Assembly: GCF_004005565.1 (NCBI RefSeq)
Contig: NZ_SADD01000018.1
Location: 1 to 64,000, forward strand
DNA length: 64,000 nt
Source: Lujinxingia sediminis
GTDB taxonomy: Bacteria; Myxococcota_A; Bradymonadia; Bradymonadales; Bradymonadaceae
Direction of reading: 5' to 3'
Shown: one piece after another, positions 25,833 to 34,305 of the stretch
How positions within the stretch are numbered: the stretch's first letter is position 1
Layout: every line of letters starts with the position of its first letter
The notes under the pieces: model-generated
Told to the model about the DNA's origin: nothing
The model's input: only the letters and a program-made list of their open reading frames with translations
The model's database searches: none
Translations under genes and position numbers: made by a program

Positions 25833-27956
25833 TCAGCGCTGCTTCTCCAACCAACCAAGCAACGCCTGGCGATCGAAGGGCTTGAGCAAAAACTGATCCG
25901 CTCCCAGGGCTCGCGCCTTCGGGCGATTGTCGACCATCGTGACAACAAGCACCGGAATCTCCCGCAGCTCCTCATCGCTGCGGAGTAGACGCAACACATC
26001 CCAGCCGTCGATCACCGGCATGCTCACATCGAGCACAATGGCGCGGGGATGAAGCCGGTGCGCCAGATGCAACCCCTCCGCCCCGTTGTACGCCGACGCC
26101 ATCGCCACGCCCGCACTCTCCAGGGTGCGCCGCATCAGCGCGTGAAGATCCGGGTCGTCGTCGATCACAAGCACACAGTCCTGCGCCTCCCCCCCGGCAC
26201 CATCTCGCGGCAGCGAGTTCCCCTCGCTCCGCGTCATCGCCGAGCGCACCAGCGCCTGCTCCAGGTCCTCCGACGCCCCGGCGACCACCTTCACCTCGCG
26301 GGGCAGCCGCACGCGAAACACGGAGCCGACCTCAAGCTCCGACGCCACCTCAATCTCCCCGCCCAGCATGTCACAAAGGTGACGGGTGATCGCCAGCCCC
26401 AGCCCCGTCCCATCCACCGTCCGCGTCCAGGAACTATCGGCCTGGGAGAACGCCTCAAAGACACTCTCAAGCTGCTCCGGGCTCATGCCCACGCCGGTGT
26501 CTTCCACCCGAAAACACAGCCCCTCACCTCCCCTCGCCGAGTCCACCTCTACATCAAGCCTCACCTGCCCCTGACGGGTGAAACGCGCCGCGTTACTCAA
26601 CAGGTTGTAGAGGATCTGACGCACCTTGGCCGCGTCGCTCACCATCTCGCCAACGCCCTCCCCGCAGCGTAGCTCGAAGTCATTCTCGTTCTTCTTAAAG
26701 AGCGGCCCCACGCTGGCGACAACCTCCTCGACGAGCGGCCTCAGCTCAAAGGGCTCCGGGTGAACCTGCATGCGCTCCGCCTCGATCTTGGAGAGCTCCA
26801 GCACGTTGCTGATGATCGAGACCAGATGCTTGCCCGCCGAGATGATGCGCCCCAGATCATCGGCATACATCGTCTCCCCCTCCGCGCTCATCTCCTCAAG
26901 CACGATCTCCGAATACCCCATGATGGCGTTAAGCGGCGTTCGAAGCTCATGGCTCATCGTGGCCAGAAACGTGCTCTTGGCCTTGCTGGCCTGCAGCGCC
27001 TCGTCCCGGGTCGTGCGTAACTCCTCGTTGAGCACACGCAGGGCATCCTCGGCTTCGCGCTGCTCGGTGATATCGCGCCCCGAACCGTAGATGATGCGGG
27101 CGTCGGCATCGAAGCTCATCTTCCATTGCAGCCAGCGTTGTTGCCCCTTCTCGGTGGTAAAACGCGCATCAAACCCCACCGAAGCGCTGCGCGATAACAA
27201 CGCGCGCACCTGGCCCCGCACCCTCTCCCGATCCTCCTCGACCACCAGCGCATCAAACGCACGCCCCCCGAGCGCACCCGGCGCATATCCCAGGCCCGCA
27301 TCCATCGAAGGGTTGGTCTGAAGCAGCCGCCCCTCGGCGTCGAGAATGCACATCGCATCATCGGAGGCTTGAAAAAACTGATCGCGGGTCGAACGCTCGA
27401 ACGCCTGCAGCTTCAACTCACGCAGGTCGCGGTTAAGCAGCGCCTGGGTGGCCAGCATGCTAAAGCGGCGAGCCAGCTGCACATGTTTTGCCGAGAAGAA
27501 GGCGGGCTCAGAATGCGTGCACACCATCAGCGAGGGCTCGGGCTCCTGGCGAAGCCCGATATGCAACGCGGAGCTCGCCACCAGCGCATGCGACCTCTGC
27601 AAATCCTGCCACTCGGCGATCATCGCCGTATTGAACACCGCCACCGGCTCCCCTCCCAGCGCCTGTCGGGTCACCGCCTCCCCTCGCCAGCACATCTCCT
27701 CCAGCCCGCTGCAGGTCGTCGCGACCAGATGCATCGCGTCCACACGCGTCCCGGTGAAGACATAGGCCTGCTCAAACCCCAGCAGATCCTGAAGTATCTC
27801 AAAGAGCCCACCAAACATCGCTCTGGTGTCGGTGATCGAGCCCAGAATCTCCAATCCCCTCAATAACCCCTCGGTCTCCAGCCGCAACTCGCGCTCTTTG
27901 CGCCGAGCGCGCTCCAGGTCCAGGAGAGTTTCGCGCAGGGTTTCGGATTCCGTCAT
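25833..27956 (-). CDS. GAF-PAS hybrid sensor histidine kinase with receiver domain
   Basis: A 707-residue cytoplasmic signalling protein. After a short coiled coil there is a GAF-like domain (about 30-180), a PAS domain (about 190-300; FFQASDDAMCILDAEG, ending GSGRDITEQREAEDAL), a HisKA domain with MSHELRTPLNAIMGYSE (His336), an HATPase domain (ILYNLLSNAARFT, VEDTGVGM, GTGLGLAI) and a C-terminal receiver domain (VLVIDDDPDL, phospho-acceptor near Asp643 in IVLDVSMPVIDGW, Lys of FLLKPF). No membrane helix, so it senses an internal ligand or a partner. The ATG at 27956 follows GAGGT. The upstream FIST gene on the same strand, 254 bases away, is a natural sensory partner. Confidence 0.93.
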   Translation of the reverse strand: MTESETLRETLLDLERARRKERELRLETEGLLRGLEILGSITDTRAMFGGLFEILQDLLGFEQAYVFTGTRVDAMHLVATTCSGLEEMCWRGEAVTRQALGGEPVAVFNTAMIAEWQDLQRSHALVASSALHIGLRQEPEPSLMVCTHSEPAFFSAKHVQLARRFSMLATQALLNRDLRELKLQAFERSTRDQFFQASDDAMCILDAEGRLLQTNPSMDAGLGYAPGALGGRAFDALVVEEDRERVRGQVRALLSRSASVGFDARFTTEKGQQRWLQWKMSFDADARIIYGSGRDITEQREAEDALRVLNEELRTTRDEALQASKAKSTFLATMSHELRTPLNAIMGYSEIVLEEMSAEGETMYADDLGRIISAGKHLVSIISNVLELSKIEAERMQVHPEPFELRPLVEEVVASVGPLFKKNENDFELRCGEGVGEMVSDAAKVRQILYNLLSNAARFTRQGQVRLDVEVDSARGGEGLCFRVEDTGVGMSPEQLESVFEAFSQADSSWTRTVDGTGLGLAITRHLCDMLGGEIEVASELEVGSVFRVRLPREVKVVAGASEDLEQALVRSAMTRSEGNSLPRDGAGGEAQDCVLVIDDDPDLHALMRRTLESAGVAMASAYNGAEGLHLAHRLHPRAIVLDVSMPVIDGWDVLRLLRSDEELREIPVLVVTMVDNRPKARALGADQFLLKPFDRQALLGWLEKQR

Positions 27957-28210
27957 CGCATACCTCGAAGCGTTACGACGCTGTGAACAGAGAAAGAGAG
28001 CGCTCAAGACGAGCGTTCACGTGAGGAAACCGGTCACGCCACAAAACGTAAGGCGATGTCAGAAGCATCGTTGCCGCTCTGCATCGCCGCTTGTGGTGCC
28101 CTCGATGCCGACGTCGAACCCGACGCCCATGCCAGCTCACCACGAGCCCGTAGTCTGCGCCCGGGACGCCCCCACTCGCCCACCACCTTCGCGCACGCAA
28201 GGCACTCTCT

Positions 28211-29404
28211 TCAGCGCAAAAATGTCACCACGGAGATCATCAGGTTACCGTGGCGATTCTCTCCACCGATAAAGCACCCCTGCTCCCCAAACGTAAATGC
28301 CCCGATATAGGGTTTTCCACCCAAAACCTCCCCCATCTCCCGGGCGACCTCATCGATACGCTCTTGCACCGTGAGCATGCACCCGGCGCAGTAGATCACA
28401 AGGCTGCCCACAATCTCCTTATCCTCCGAGCTTGCAATGTCCCGAACCGCCTGCCCCACGCGTCCCGCTCGAGAGATCAGCGAATCCACCGTGCCCCGCA
28501 TCAGCACGAGCTCCTCCCCCTCTTCCACCGTTGAGAAGAGCGTCAGCCCCCCCTCCGGAGTCAGTCCATCAGGGTGCGAGAGCTGATAGTAGGGGGTGCC
28601 CTCAATCCTGCCGACCACTCGCCCCAGCGGAAAGAGCGTCGTTTTCCCCAGGATATTGCCCCCCTGCTCCAGTTCGTCGTCAATCGCACCGCCGGTCCAC
28701 GCGTTGTACACCTGCGCGGCCGGCTGGTCGTCGATCTCATAGAGCACTCGCCCCTGCGCCCGCGTCACCCTGCCCACCCGGGCCGTGGGCTCGTAGCCGC
28801 TGTGAAAGGAGTAGTCGACGTCCGCCGAGCTAAAGATCGCCGCGATCACCACGGCGTTCTCAAAGACCTCCCCGTTGGCAAACTGCTTCCAATGCCCGGC
28901 AACCGTGTTATCAGCCGAGCTTCCGCCCAGAATCGGCACCCTGGAGCCGAGCAGCTGCTGAATGCCCTCGATCAGCTCCTCTTCAACTCCCGGCGCAGCC
29001 ATCAACCACAGCATCTGCGGAACCTGCCCGGGACGCCCCGCCTGACTCAACGCTTCCTGAAGCGCCCGCTGCGCAGCCTCCCGCGGCGAATCCCCGATCT
29101 CCCAGGCGCCCACCCCATAGGCCCCTTCCGCATCCGCGATCCCCATCATCGCCAACCCATGTCCCTCCTCGCTGGCCATGCCCTCGTCGGTCATCACCCC
29201 CTGGCAGGATGTCCCGCCATGAATCGGCACATCCCCGGCCAACGCCACAAGGTGCGCGTTAACTGCCGCCGTATCGTATGTCTCCGTCGCATACAGAAAG
29301 ATGATGTCCGGCGACGCTTCCAACCGCTCAGAGAGCAGCCGATAGCCTTCGCGAGCCGCCACTTTCGGGTCACGAGCAACACTTCGAGCGCTTGCAAACT
29401 TCAT
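28211..29404 (-). CDS. FIST-domain sensory protein
   Basis: A 397-residue protein. The N-terminal FIST domain shows IIFLYATETYDTAAVNAHL, IHGGTSCQGVMTDEG and VPILGGSSADNTVAGHWKQF; the C-terminal FIST_C part includes YYQLSHPDG, LVIYCAGCMLTVQERIDEV and PYIGAFTFGEQG, all family signatures. FIST proteins are proposed small-ligand (amino-acid-like) sensors usually linked to kinases or chemoreceptors. The ATG at 29404 is preceded by GAGGAGA; an upstream extension to 29518 has no SD. The hybrid kinase follows on the same strand, which suggests a two-protein sensory module. Confidence 0.92.
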   Translation of the reverse strand: MKFASARSVARDPKVAAREGYRLLSERLEASPDIIFLYATETYDTAAVNAHLVALAGDVPIHGGTSCQGVMTDEGMASEEGHGLAMMGIADAEGAYGVGAWEIGDSPREAAQRALQEALSQAGRPGQVPQMLWLMAAPGVEEELIEGIQQLLGSRVPILGGSSADNTVAGHWKQFANGEVFENAVVIAAIFSSADVDYSFHSGYEPTARVGRVTRAQGRVLYEIDDQPAAQVYNAWTGGAIDDELEQGGNILGKTTLFPLGRVVGRIEGTPYYQLSHPDGLTPEGGLTLFSTVEEGEELVLMRGTVDSLISRAGRVGQAVRDIASSEDKEIVGSLVIYCAGCMLTVQERIDEVAREMGEVLGGKPYIGAFTFGEQGCFIGGENRHGNLMISVVTFLR

Positions 29405-29708
29405 AGGTCTCCTCGCAGCTGAGATGTCTGATGTCGCCGTCGAGTGTATGCGCCGCCCCCCGACCTCCACAAGCGAACGCAACGCCTGCGCACGCCCTCC
29501 CTTCAAACGTAGGGACACCGCCCCAACACATCGGCCCGGGCCTCGGCCAGCCCCCCCTGGTCGCCATGCCTTGTTTCAGGCGTAACTCTCCCTGTCCCTG
29601 ACCGCGCACGTGCCCCCTTGGGGCCTCCCCACTCTGTCCCTAGGTTTGCCCACACAGCCGCACATCTGGCGGCTGCTCGTACAGACACTTTTCCATGGAG
29701 CATCCCCC
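29405..29708. other. Divergent intergenic region, nothing recognised
   Basis: Lies between the divergent FIST and CBS genes and must contain both promoters. No strong -35/-10 pair, operator palindrome or repeat was seen. Confidence 0.4.
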
Positions 29709-30155
29709 ATGAACATCTACGACATCATGACCTCCGAGCCCACCTGCTGCTCGCCAGGCGACTCGATCACCTCCGTGGCTAACCTCATGAAACAAAACGA
29801 CTGCGGCCTCATCCCCGTCGTCGCCACAAACGGCCACCAGAACCCCATCGGCGTCATCACCGACCGCGACATCGTCTGCCGTCTCGTCGCCGAGGGCAAA
29901 GACCTCAACGGCTGCACGGTCGGCGATGCCATGACCTCAACCGTCATCACCGTCGAACACGCCGCCCCCCTTGAGAACGCGCTTAACCTGATGGAGAGCA
30001 ATCAGCTCCGCCGCCTGATCGTCGTCGACGACAACGGCGACGTCTGCGGCGTTATCTCCCAGGCCGATATCGCCCGTCAGGCCAGCCACACCCTGACCGG
30101 AGAGGTCGTTCAGAGCGTCTCCACCCCCTCCTCCAGCTCTCACGTCCTGCACTGA
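29709..30155 (+). CDS. Tandem CBS-domain protein
   Basis: A 148-residue protein made of two CBS motifs: residues 1-65 (IYDIMTSEPTCCSPGDSI ... GVITDRDIVCRLVAEG) and 70-135 (VGDAMTSTVITVEHAAPLE ... VCGVISQADIARQA). The pair forms a Bateman module that typically binds adenosyl nucleotides such as AMP or ATP; stand-alone versions are regulatory or stress proteins. Five Cys residues is high for the size. The ATG at 29709 fits the first domain. A strong terminator follows 33 bases after the stop, so it is probably monocistronic. Confidence 0.9.
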   Translation: MNIYDIMTSEPTCCSPGDSITSVANLMKQNDCGLIPVVATNGHQNPIGVITDRDIVCRLVAEGKDLNGCTVGDAMTSTVITVEHAAPLENALNLMESNQLRRLIVVDDNGDVCGVISQADIARQASHTLTGEVVQSVSTPSSSSHVLH

Positions 30156-30187
30156 GCCCTGCGGCGCGCCCCGGAGCATGAACCGAC

Positions 30188-30216
30188 GCGGCCCCCTGCA
30201 CGGGGGCCGCTTTTTT
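30188..30216 (+). terminator. Intrinsic terminator of the CBS gene
   Basis: GCGGCCCCC and GGGGGCCGC form a perfect 9-bp stem around TGCAC, followed by six T residues (30211-30216). Confidence 0.92.
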
Positions 30217-30327
30217 GCGACCTCACCCCTCCCCAACCCATCCCAACGCTTGACGCTCTCCTTCAATCTTGCTTTTTTCCCCCACCTTGAACGCTTCAAT
30301 GGCATTGCCCCCGGCTGGAGTCACCCC

Positions 30328-31305
30328 ATGAGCTCGCTTCCCCCCGTCCATATCCTCTTTGAAAACCCCGACTGGCTCCCGCCCCTGCGCGACGCGCTCC
30401 ATAAAGAAGGCTTCGAGTACACCGAGATCCCGGTTCACCACGGCATCATCAGCGGCCCCCCCGCCCCGGGCATCTACCTCAACCGCATGAGCCCCTCCTC
30501 GCACACCCGCGGCCACCTCACCTCCGTGGCGCTCACCCGCGAGATTTTGGCGCACCTTCAGGCCCACGGCGCCCGGGTGGTCAACGGCCTGGCCGCCTTT
30601 GAGCTCGAGATGAGCAAGCTGCGCCAGCACCTCACCTTGCAGCGCTTCGGCATCCGCACCCCGCGCACCGCCCTGGCCGTCGGCACCGAACACCTGGTCA
30701 GCCTGGCCCGGACCTTCGAAGGCCCCTTCATCACCAAACATAACCGCGGCGGCAAAGGCCTGGGCATCGAGCGTTTTGAGAACGCCGACGAGCTCCAGGA
30801 CCGCCTGGCTCAAGGCGACTTCGACCTCGGCCCCGACCACCAGGTCCTCATCCAGCAGTACATCCAGGCCCCCGAACCCTTCATCACCCGCGTCGAGATC
30901 GTCGGCCAACGCATGATCTTCGCCATGCGCTCGGCCACCGATGAGGGCTTCCAACTCTGCCCCTCCGACGTCTGCCAGGTCGAACTCCAGCGAGAGAAAG
31001 CCCAGGCCGCAGCACTCGCCGACAATTGCCCGATCGACGGCGGTGCCAAATTCTCCCAATCGCCGCTCAAAGCCGACGACCCGCTCGTCCTCAAATACCT
31101 GGCCATGTGCGCTGCCAGCGGCATTGAGCTGGCCGGCATCGAATTTGTCGAAGACGCCCACGGCCACCGCTACACCTACGACATCAACGGCACCACCAAC
31201 TACAACCAGACCCTCGGCCGCCAGATGGGCATCCACGGTATGGAGGAGCTCGCCACCTACCTGCGCCACGTGGTCGCGCCCCAGGTCATGGCCGAACTCG
31301 GCTAA
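30328..31305 (+). CDS. ATP-grasp ligase, RimK-like
   Basis: A 325-residue ATP-grasp protein. ELEMSKLRQHLTLQRFGIRTPRT begins the ATP-grasp fold; FITKHNRGGKGLGIERF is the flexible Gly-rich ATP loop; VLIQQYIQ supplies the hinge; and IEFVEDAHGHRYTYDINGTTNYN ends with the metal-binding Asn/Asp cluster. RimK-like enzymes join an amino acid or peptide to a carboxylate via an acyl phosphate. The substrate here is not known. The ATG at 30328 is preceded by GGAG. No partner gene for a peptide product is adjacent. Confidence 0.85.
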   Translation: MSSLPPVHILFENPDWLPPLRDALHKEGFEYTEIPVHHGIISGPPAPGIYLNRMSPSSHTRGHLTSVALTREILAHLQAHGARVVNGLAAFELEMSKLRQHLTLQRFGIRTPRTALAVGTEHLVSLARTFEGPFITKHNRGGKGLGIERFENADELQDRLAQGDFDLGPDHQVLIQQYIQAPEPFITRVEIVGQRMIFAMRSATDEGFQLCPSDVCQVELQREKAQAAALADNCPIDGGAKFSQSPLKADDPLVLKYLAMCAASGIELAGIEFVEDAHGHRYTYDINGTTNYNQTLGRQMGIHGMEELATYLRHVVAPQVMAELG

Positions 31306-31499
31306 CGCGGGAATCTCCCGGCCCACCTTGCCTCAGGCCCGAGACGGCGCAGTTTTAGCGCGCCGCCCGGGCCTTTTCTCTGCCCACCACATCAGACCCC
31401 AGGGAGCTTCAGGGGAGCGAGCGCTACCCGCCCGGGCTATGCGGCGAGCCTCCTGAGCCGTGCTCATTCGCCGGGATCGACTCTCTCCCGAGGAGCACC

Positions 31500-32927
31500 A
31501 TGCGACGATCATGCCTTTACCTGCTGGCCTGTCTTTCGCCCGCCATCGTACTCAGCACCGCTTGTTTTAACGCGGAGTCACCGCCCTCAGAACGCGCCAG
31601 GGTCACGCCTGCGACACTCGAACCCGGGCAGGCCCTCACCACCTGCAGCCAGCCTCAGGCCTGCCACCAGGGCTTTGTGTGCACGCAGGGCGGCCACTGC
31701 GTCGATCCGACCGGCCAGGTCTCGGCCACGGCCGCCCTCCAGGCCGACTTCGATAACCTCCCGACCGCCGTGGGCCTGGGGGTTCCCTACGAGCTGCCTC
31801 CCAACGCGCGCCTGCGCCTCGACGACCCCGACGGTGACGGGATCGCGCTGCAGGTCACCAACCCCATCATCCTGCAGGGGCAGGGCTCGGAGCTGGTGGT
31901 CGAAAACGGCGTCATCGCCCTTCGCATCTCCGCGCCCGCCAACTGGTCTTCGGTGCGCGACTTGAGCTTTGTGCCCACCACCCCCTCCCAGCCCCATCAG
32001 GGCATCGGCATCGACGTGCGCGCCCACGGGCTCCGCCTGGACAACCTCTTCTTCGATCGCATGGGCACCGGCATTCGCGCCCACTCCATCGTCGACGGCC
32101 AGCACGCCAACCTCAACATCCAGCAGTGGAGCCGCCTGGTCTTCTGGGAATGCCACGAGCACGCCATGCACCTGGCCGGCGGCGACACCAACGCCGGCCT
32201 CTTTACCGGCCTGGAGGTCCGCGCCGGAAACGGCATCCTCGACTCGTCCTTTTTGGGCAACACCTACATCTCGCCGACCATCAACTCCACCACCGTCGAC
32301 GCTCTTACGCTCGACAGCTCCGCCAGCTCGGCCACGGTGCTGGGCGCCTACACCGAGATCAACGCCCCGCTGATGCGCGCCAACTCCTTCCACGACCTGC
32401 ACCTGGGAGGCAACGCCATCGACCGCCTGGATTCGGAGGGCGATCGCATCGGCCGCCACCACGCCTCGCTGCGCTTTCGCGACCCGCAAACCGGCCTGCG
32501 GGTGCGCATCCCCGGCGCCCCTCACGCCGCCCTGGCCTTTCATCACCCCGAGGATGGCGAGTGGTGGTACCTGCGCTATTTTGACGAGCCCAGCCGAATG
32601 ATGTGGGGCTTCTCCTACCGAAACACCTCCACCTCGGCCTACCGCTGGACGGGCCACCAGCACCCCCAGGGCCCGGCGCTCTACCAGGCGGGCACGCCCC
32701 TGAACACCACGCTCGCCATGCAAACGCTCTCCTCCGAATCCTCCACCACCCCCGGCGGCCCCCCGGCCCACGCCCCGGCCCTGGGCAAACGGGCGCAGAC
32801 GCCGGTCACCCCCGACCCCAACTGGGACGGCTCGGAGCCTCCCCGCTCCGAAGATCCCTACTTCGACATCACCCCCGACGAAGACGCCTTTTTCTGGGAA
32901 GATATGCCCACCCCCGGAACCCCCTGA
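31500..32927 (+). CDS. Lipoprotein with predicted beta-helix domain
   Basis: A 475-residue exported protein. The N-terminus is a lipoprotein signal with lipobox LSTAC (Cys22). A short Cys-rich linker (CSQPQACHQGFVCTQGGHCVD) precedes a long domain with repeated short strands (VVENGVIALRISAP, LRLDNLFFDRMGTGIRAHSI, LEVRAGNGILDSSFLGNTYISP) typical of right-handed parallel beta-helices such as pectate-lyase-like folds. No catalytic residues can be named. The C-terminal 80 residues are Pro/acidic-rich. ATG at 31500 follows GAGGAGCACC. The last four codons lie in the first copy of a 237-bp duplication. Confidence 0.72.
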   Translation: MRRSCLYLLACLSPAIVLSTACFNAESPPSERARVTPATLEPGQALTTCSQPQACHQGFVCTQGGHCVDPTGQVSATAALQADFDNLPTAVGLGVPYELPPNARLRLDDPDGDGIALQVTNPIILQGQGSELVVENGVIALRISAPANWSSVRDLSFVPTTPSQPHQGIGIDVRAHGLRLDNLFFDRMGTGIRAHSIVDGQHANLNIQQWSRLVFWECHEHAMHLAGGDTNAGLFTGLEVRAGNGILDSSFLGNTYISPTINSTTVDALTLDSSASSATVLGAYTEINAPLMRANSFHDLHLGGNAIDRLDSEGDRIGRHHASLRFRDPQTGLRVRIPGAPHAALAFHHPEDGEWWYLRYFDEPSRMMWGFSYRNTSTSAYRWTGHQHPQGPALYQAGTPLNTTLAMQTLSSESSTTPGGPPAHAPALGKRAQTPVTPDPNWDGSEPPRSEDPYFDITPDEDAFFWEDMPTPGTP

Positions 32928-33025
32928 ACCGTCCGAGACACGAACATTCCCCAACACCAATGCGCCCCACCAGACGTCCGCACGTATTTTTTTGTACCGC
33001 ATACCTCACCCGCATCCCCACAGAT

Positions 33026-33128
33026 CTGACCGCATCAGGGCGAAGTCCAGCAAGGAGCCAGGACGAAGCTGTGGCAGCGCCACCGCGAGTCCGCAGCGAC
33101 GCCGCTGGCTTTGTCCTGATGCGGTCAG
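33026..33128. repeat. Family 2 hairpin element
   Basis: Outer arms CTGACCGCATCAGG (33026-33039) and CCTGATGCGGTCAG (33115-33128) pair perfectly over 14 bp. Inside, CCAGC pairs with GCTGG, GGAC with GTCC, and GTGGC with GCCAC around AGC. Compared with the copy at 20320 the arms differ in sequence yet pair, while CAAGGAG, GAAGCTGT and CGCGA are kept. Confidence 0.85.
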
Positions 33129-33262
33129 CGCAGTCCTGATGCGGTCACCGGCGGAACCCCCTGAACCGTCCGAGACACGAACATTCCCCAACACCAATGC
33201 GCCCCACCAGACGCCCGCACATATTTTTTTGTACCGCATACCTCACCCGCATCCCCACAGAT

Positions 33263-33366
33263 CTGACCGCACTCAGGGCGAAGTCCAGCAAGGAGCCAGG
33301 ACGAAGCTGTGGCAGCGCCACCGCGAGTCCGCAGCGACGCCGCTGGCTTTGTCCTGATGCGGTCAG
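33263..33366. repeat. Family 2 hairpin element, second copy of duplication
   Basis: Same as 33026-33128 except for one inserted base in the left arm (CTGACCGCACTCAGG), which makes a bulge. The right arm CCTGATGCGGTCAG includes the TGA stop (33365-33363) of the flavin-reductase gene on the minus strand. Confidence 0.85.
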
Positions 33367-34106
33367 CGACGGTACTCGGGGTTGGGGTGGCCAAAATCAC
33401 ACCCCTCATCCCACTCATCGCGCAGGTTGCCCCAGGCCGGAATCCCCCCGGCCTCTTTGAGCATCCGCGCCAGATGCAAGAGGTTCCACGTCATGAAGGT
33501 GGTGTTGCGCTGGGTAAACGCGTTCTGCGGCCCACCCGAGCCCTCATCGCCGTACGAGAGCCCCGGGCCGGCCTCGCCCACCCACCCGGCATCGGCCTGC
33601 GGACCGACCAGATACCCCAGGTGCTGCAAGGCGTAGAGGATGCCGCTTGAGCAATGCTTCATGCCGTCTTCGTTGCCCGTGATCAGGCACCCGCCCACCT
33701 TGCCATAATAGAGGTACTGCCCCTTCTCGTTGGTCATCCCCGACATCGAGTAGAGGCGCTCGATCACCGTGGAACACACCGAGGAGCGCTCTCCCAGCCA
33801 GATCGGCGTGCCCAGCACCAGGATATCGGCCGCCATCACCGCTTCGAAGATCTCGGGCCAGGCATCCTCCTCCCAGCCGTACTCGGTCATATCCGGGTAC
33901 ACGCCGGGGGCGATGGCGTGATCCACGGCTCGCACGCTCTCGACCTGCACGCCGGCGTTGCGCATGATCTGGCGCGAGACCTCCATCAACGTGTCGGTGT
34001 TGGAGCGGCGCGGCGAGCGTTTGAGCGTGCAGCAGATAAACATCGCTCGCAGATCTGAGAAGTCCCAGTCGCTCGGGTCGCATGCCTTTGAGGGCTCTTT
34101 GGCCAT
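33363..34106 (-). CDS. Flavodoxin-like NAD(P)H-dependent FMN reductase
   Basis: A 247-residue protein of the NADPH-dependent FMN reductase/flavodoxin fold. FICCTLKRSPRRSNTD is the phosphate-binding loop for FMN; ADILVLGTPIWLGERSS is the second flavin loop; YYGKVGGCLITGNEDG is the third. Such enzymes reduce flavins, quinones or iron. The ATG at 34106 is preceded by AGGAGG. The stop codon is supplied by the arm of a family 2 hairpin. No electron-transfer partner is adjacent; it diverges from the SDR gene. Confidence 0.88.
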   Translation of the reverse strand: MAKEPSKACDPSDWDFSDLRAMFICCTLKRSPRRSNTDTLMEVSRQIMRNAGVQVESVRAVDHAIAPGVYPDMTEYGWEEDAWPEIFEAVMAADILVLGTPIWLGERSSVCSTVIERLYSMSGMTNEKGQYLYYGKVGGCLITGNEDGMKHCSSGILYALQHLGYLVGPQADAGWVGEAGPGLSYGDEGSGGPQNAFTQRNTTFMTWNLLHLARMLKEAGGIPAWGNLRDEWDEGCDFGHPNPEYRR

Positions 34107-34305
34107 ACTCGCCTCCTGAAGCAAAGTGGGGGTGTCTGCCTGAATCTTGGCACATCCTCTGCCCGGTCACCCGCCCCCTCCCTTCCCTGCTAAACGTAAG
34201 ACGCTCAATTCACCCGTGCTTTCAAGCACTTAACCCCTGCACAAAACGCCTCCCGTCGGCACACGAACCTTGCCTGCCCGCAGGCGATCGGCTAAGACCG
34301 CGCCC

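Larger units (their letters stand above)
32916..33367. repeat. 237-bp tandem duplication between convergent genes
   Basis: GGAACCCCCTGAACCGTCC starts at 32916 and again at 33153, and the following 215 or so bases match with only a few differences. Each copy contains a family 1 remnant (CCGTCCGAGACACG), a TATTTTTTTGTACCGCATACC stretch and a complete family 2 hairpin. The first copy starts inside the lipoprotein gene and the second ends in the stop codon of the opposing flavin-reductase gene. Confidence 0.88.
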
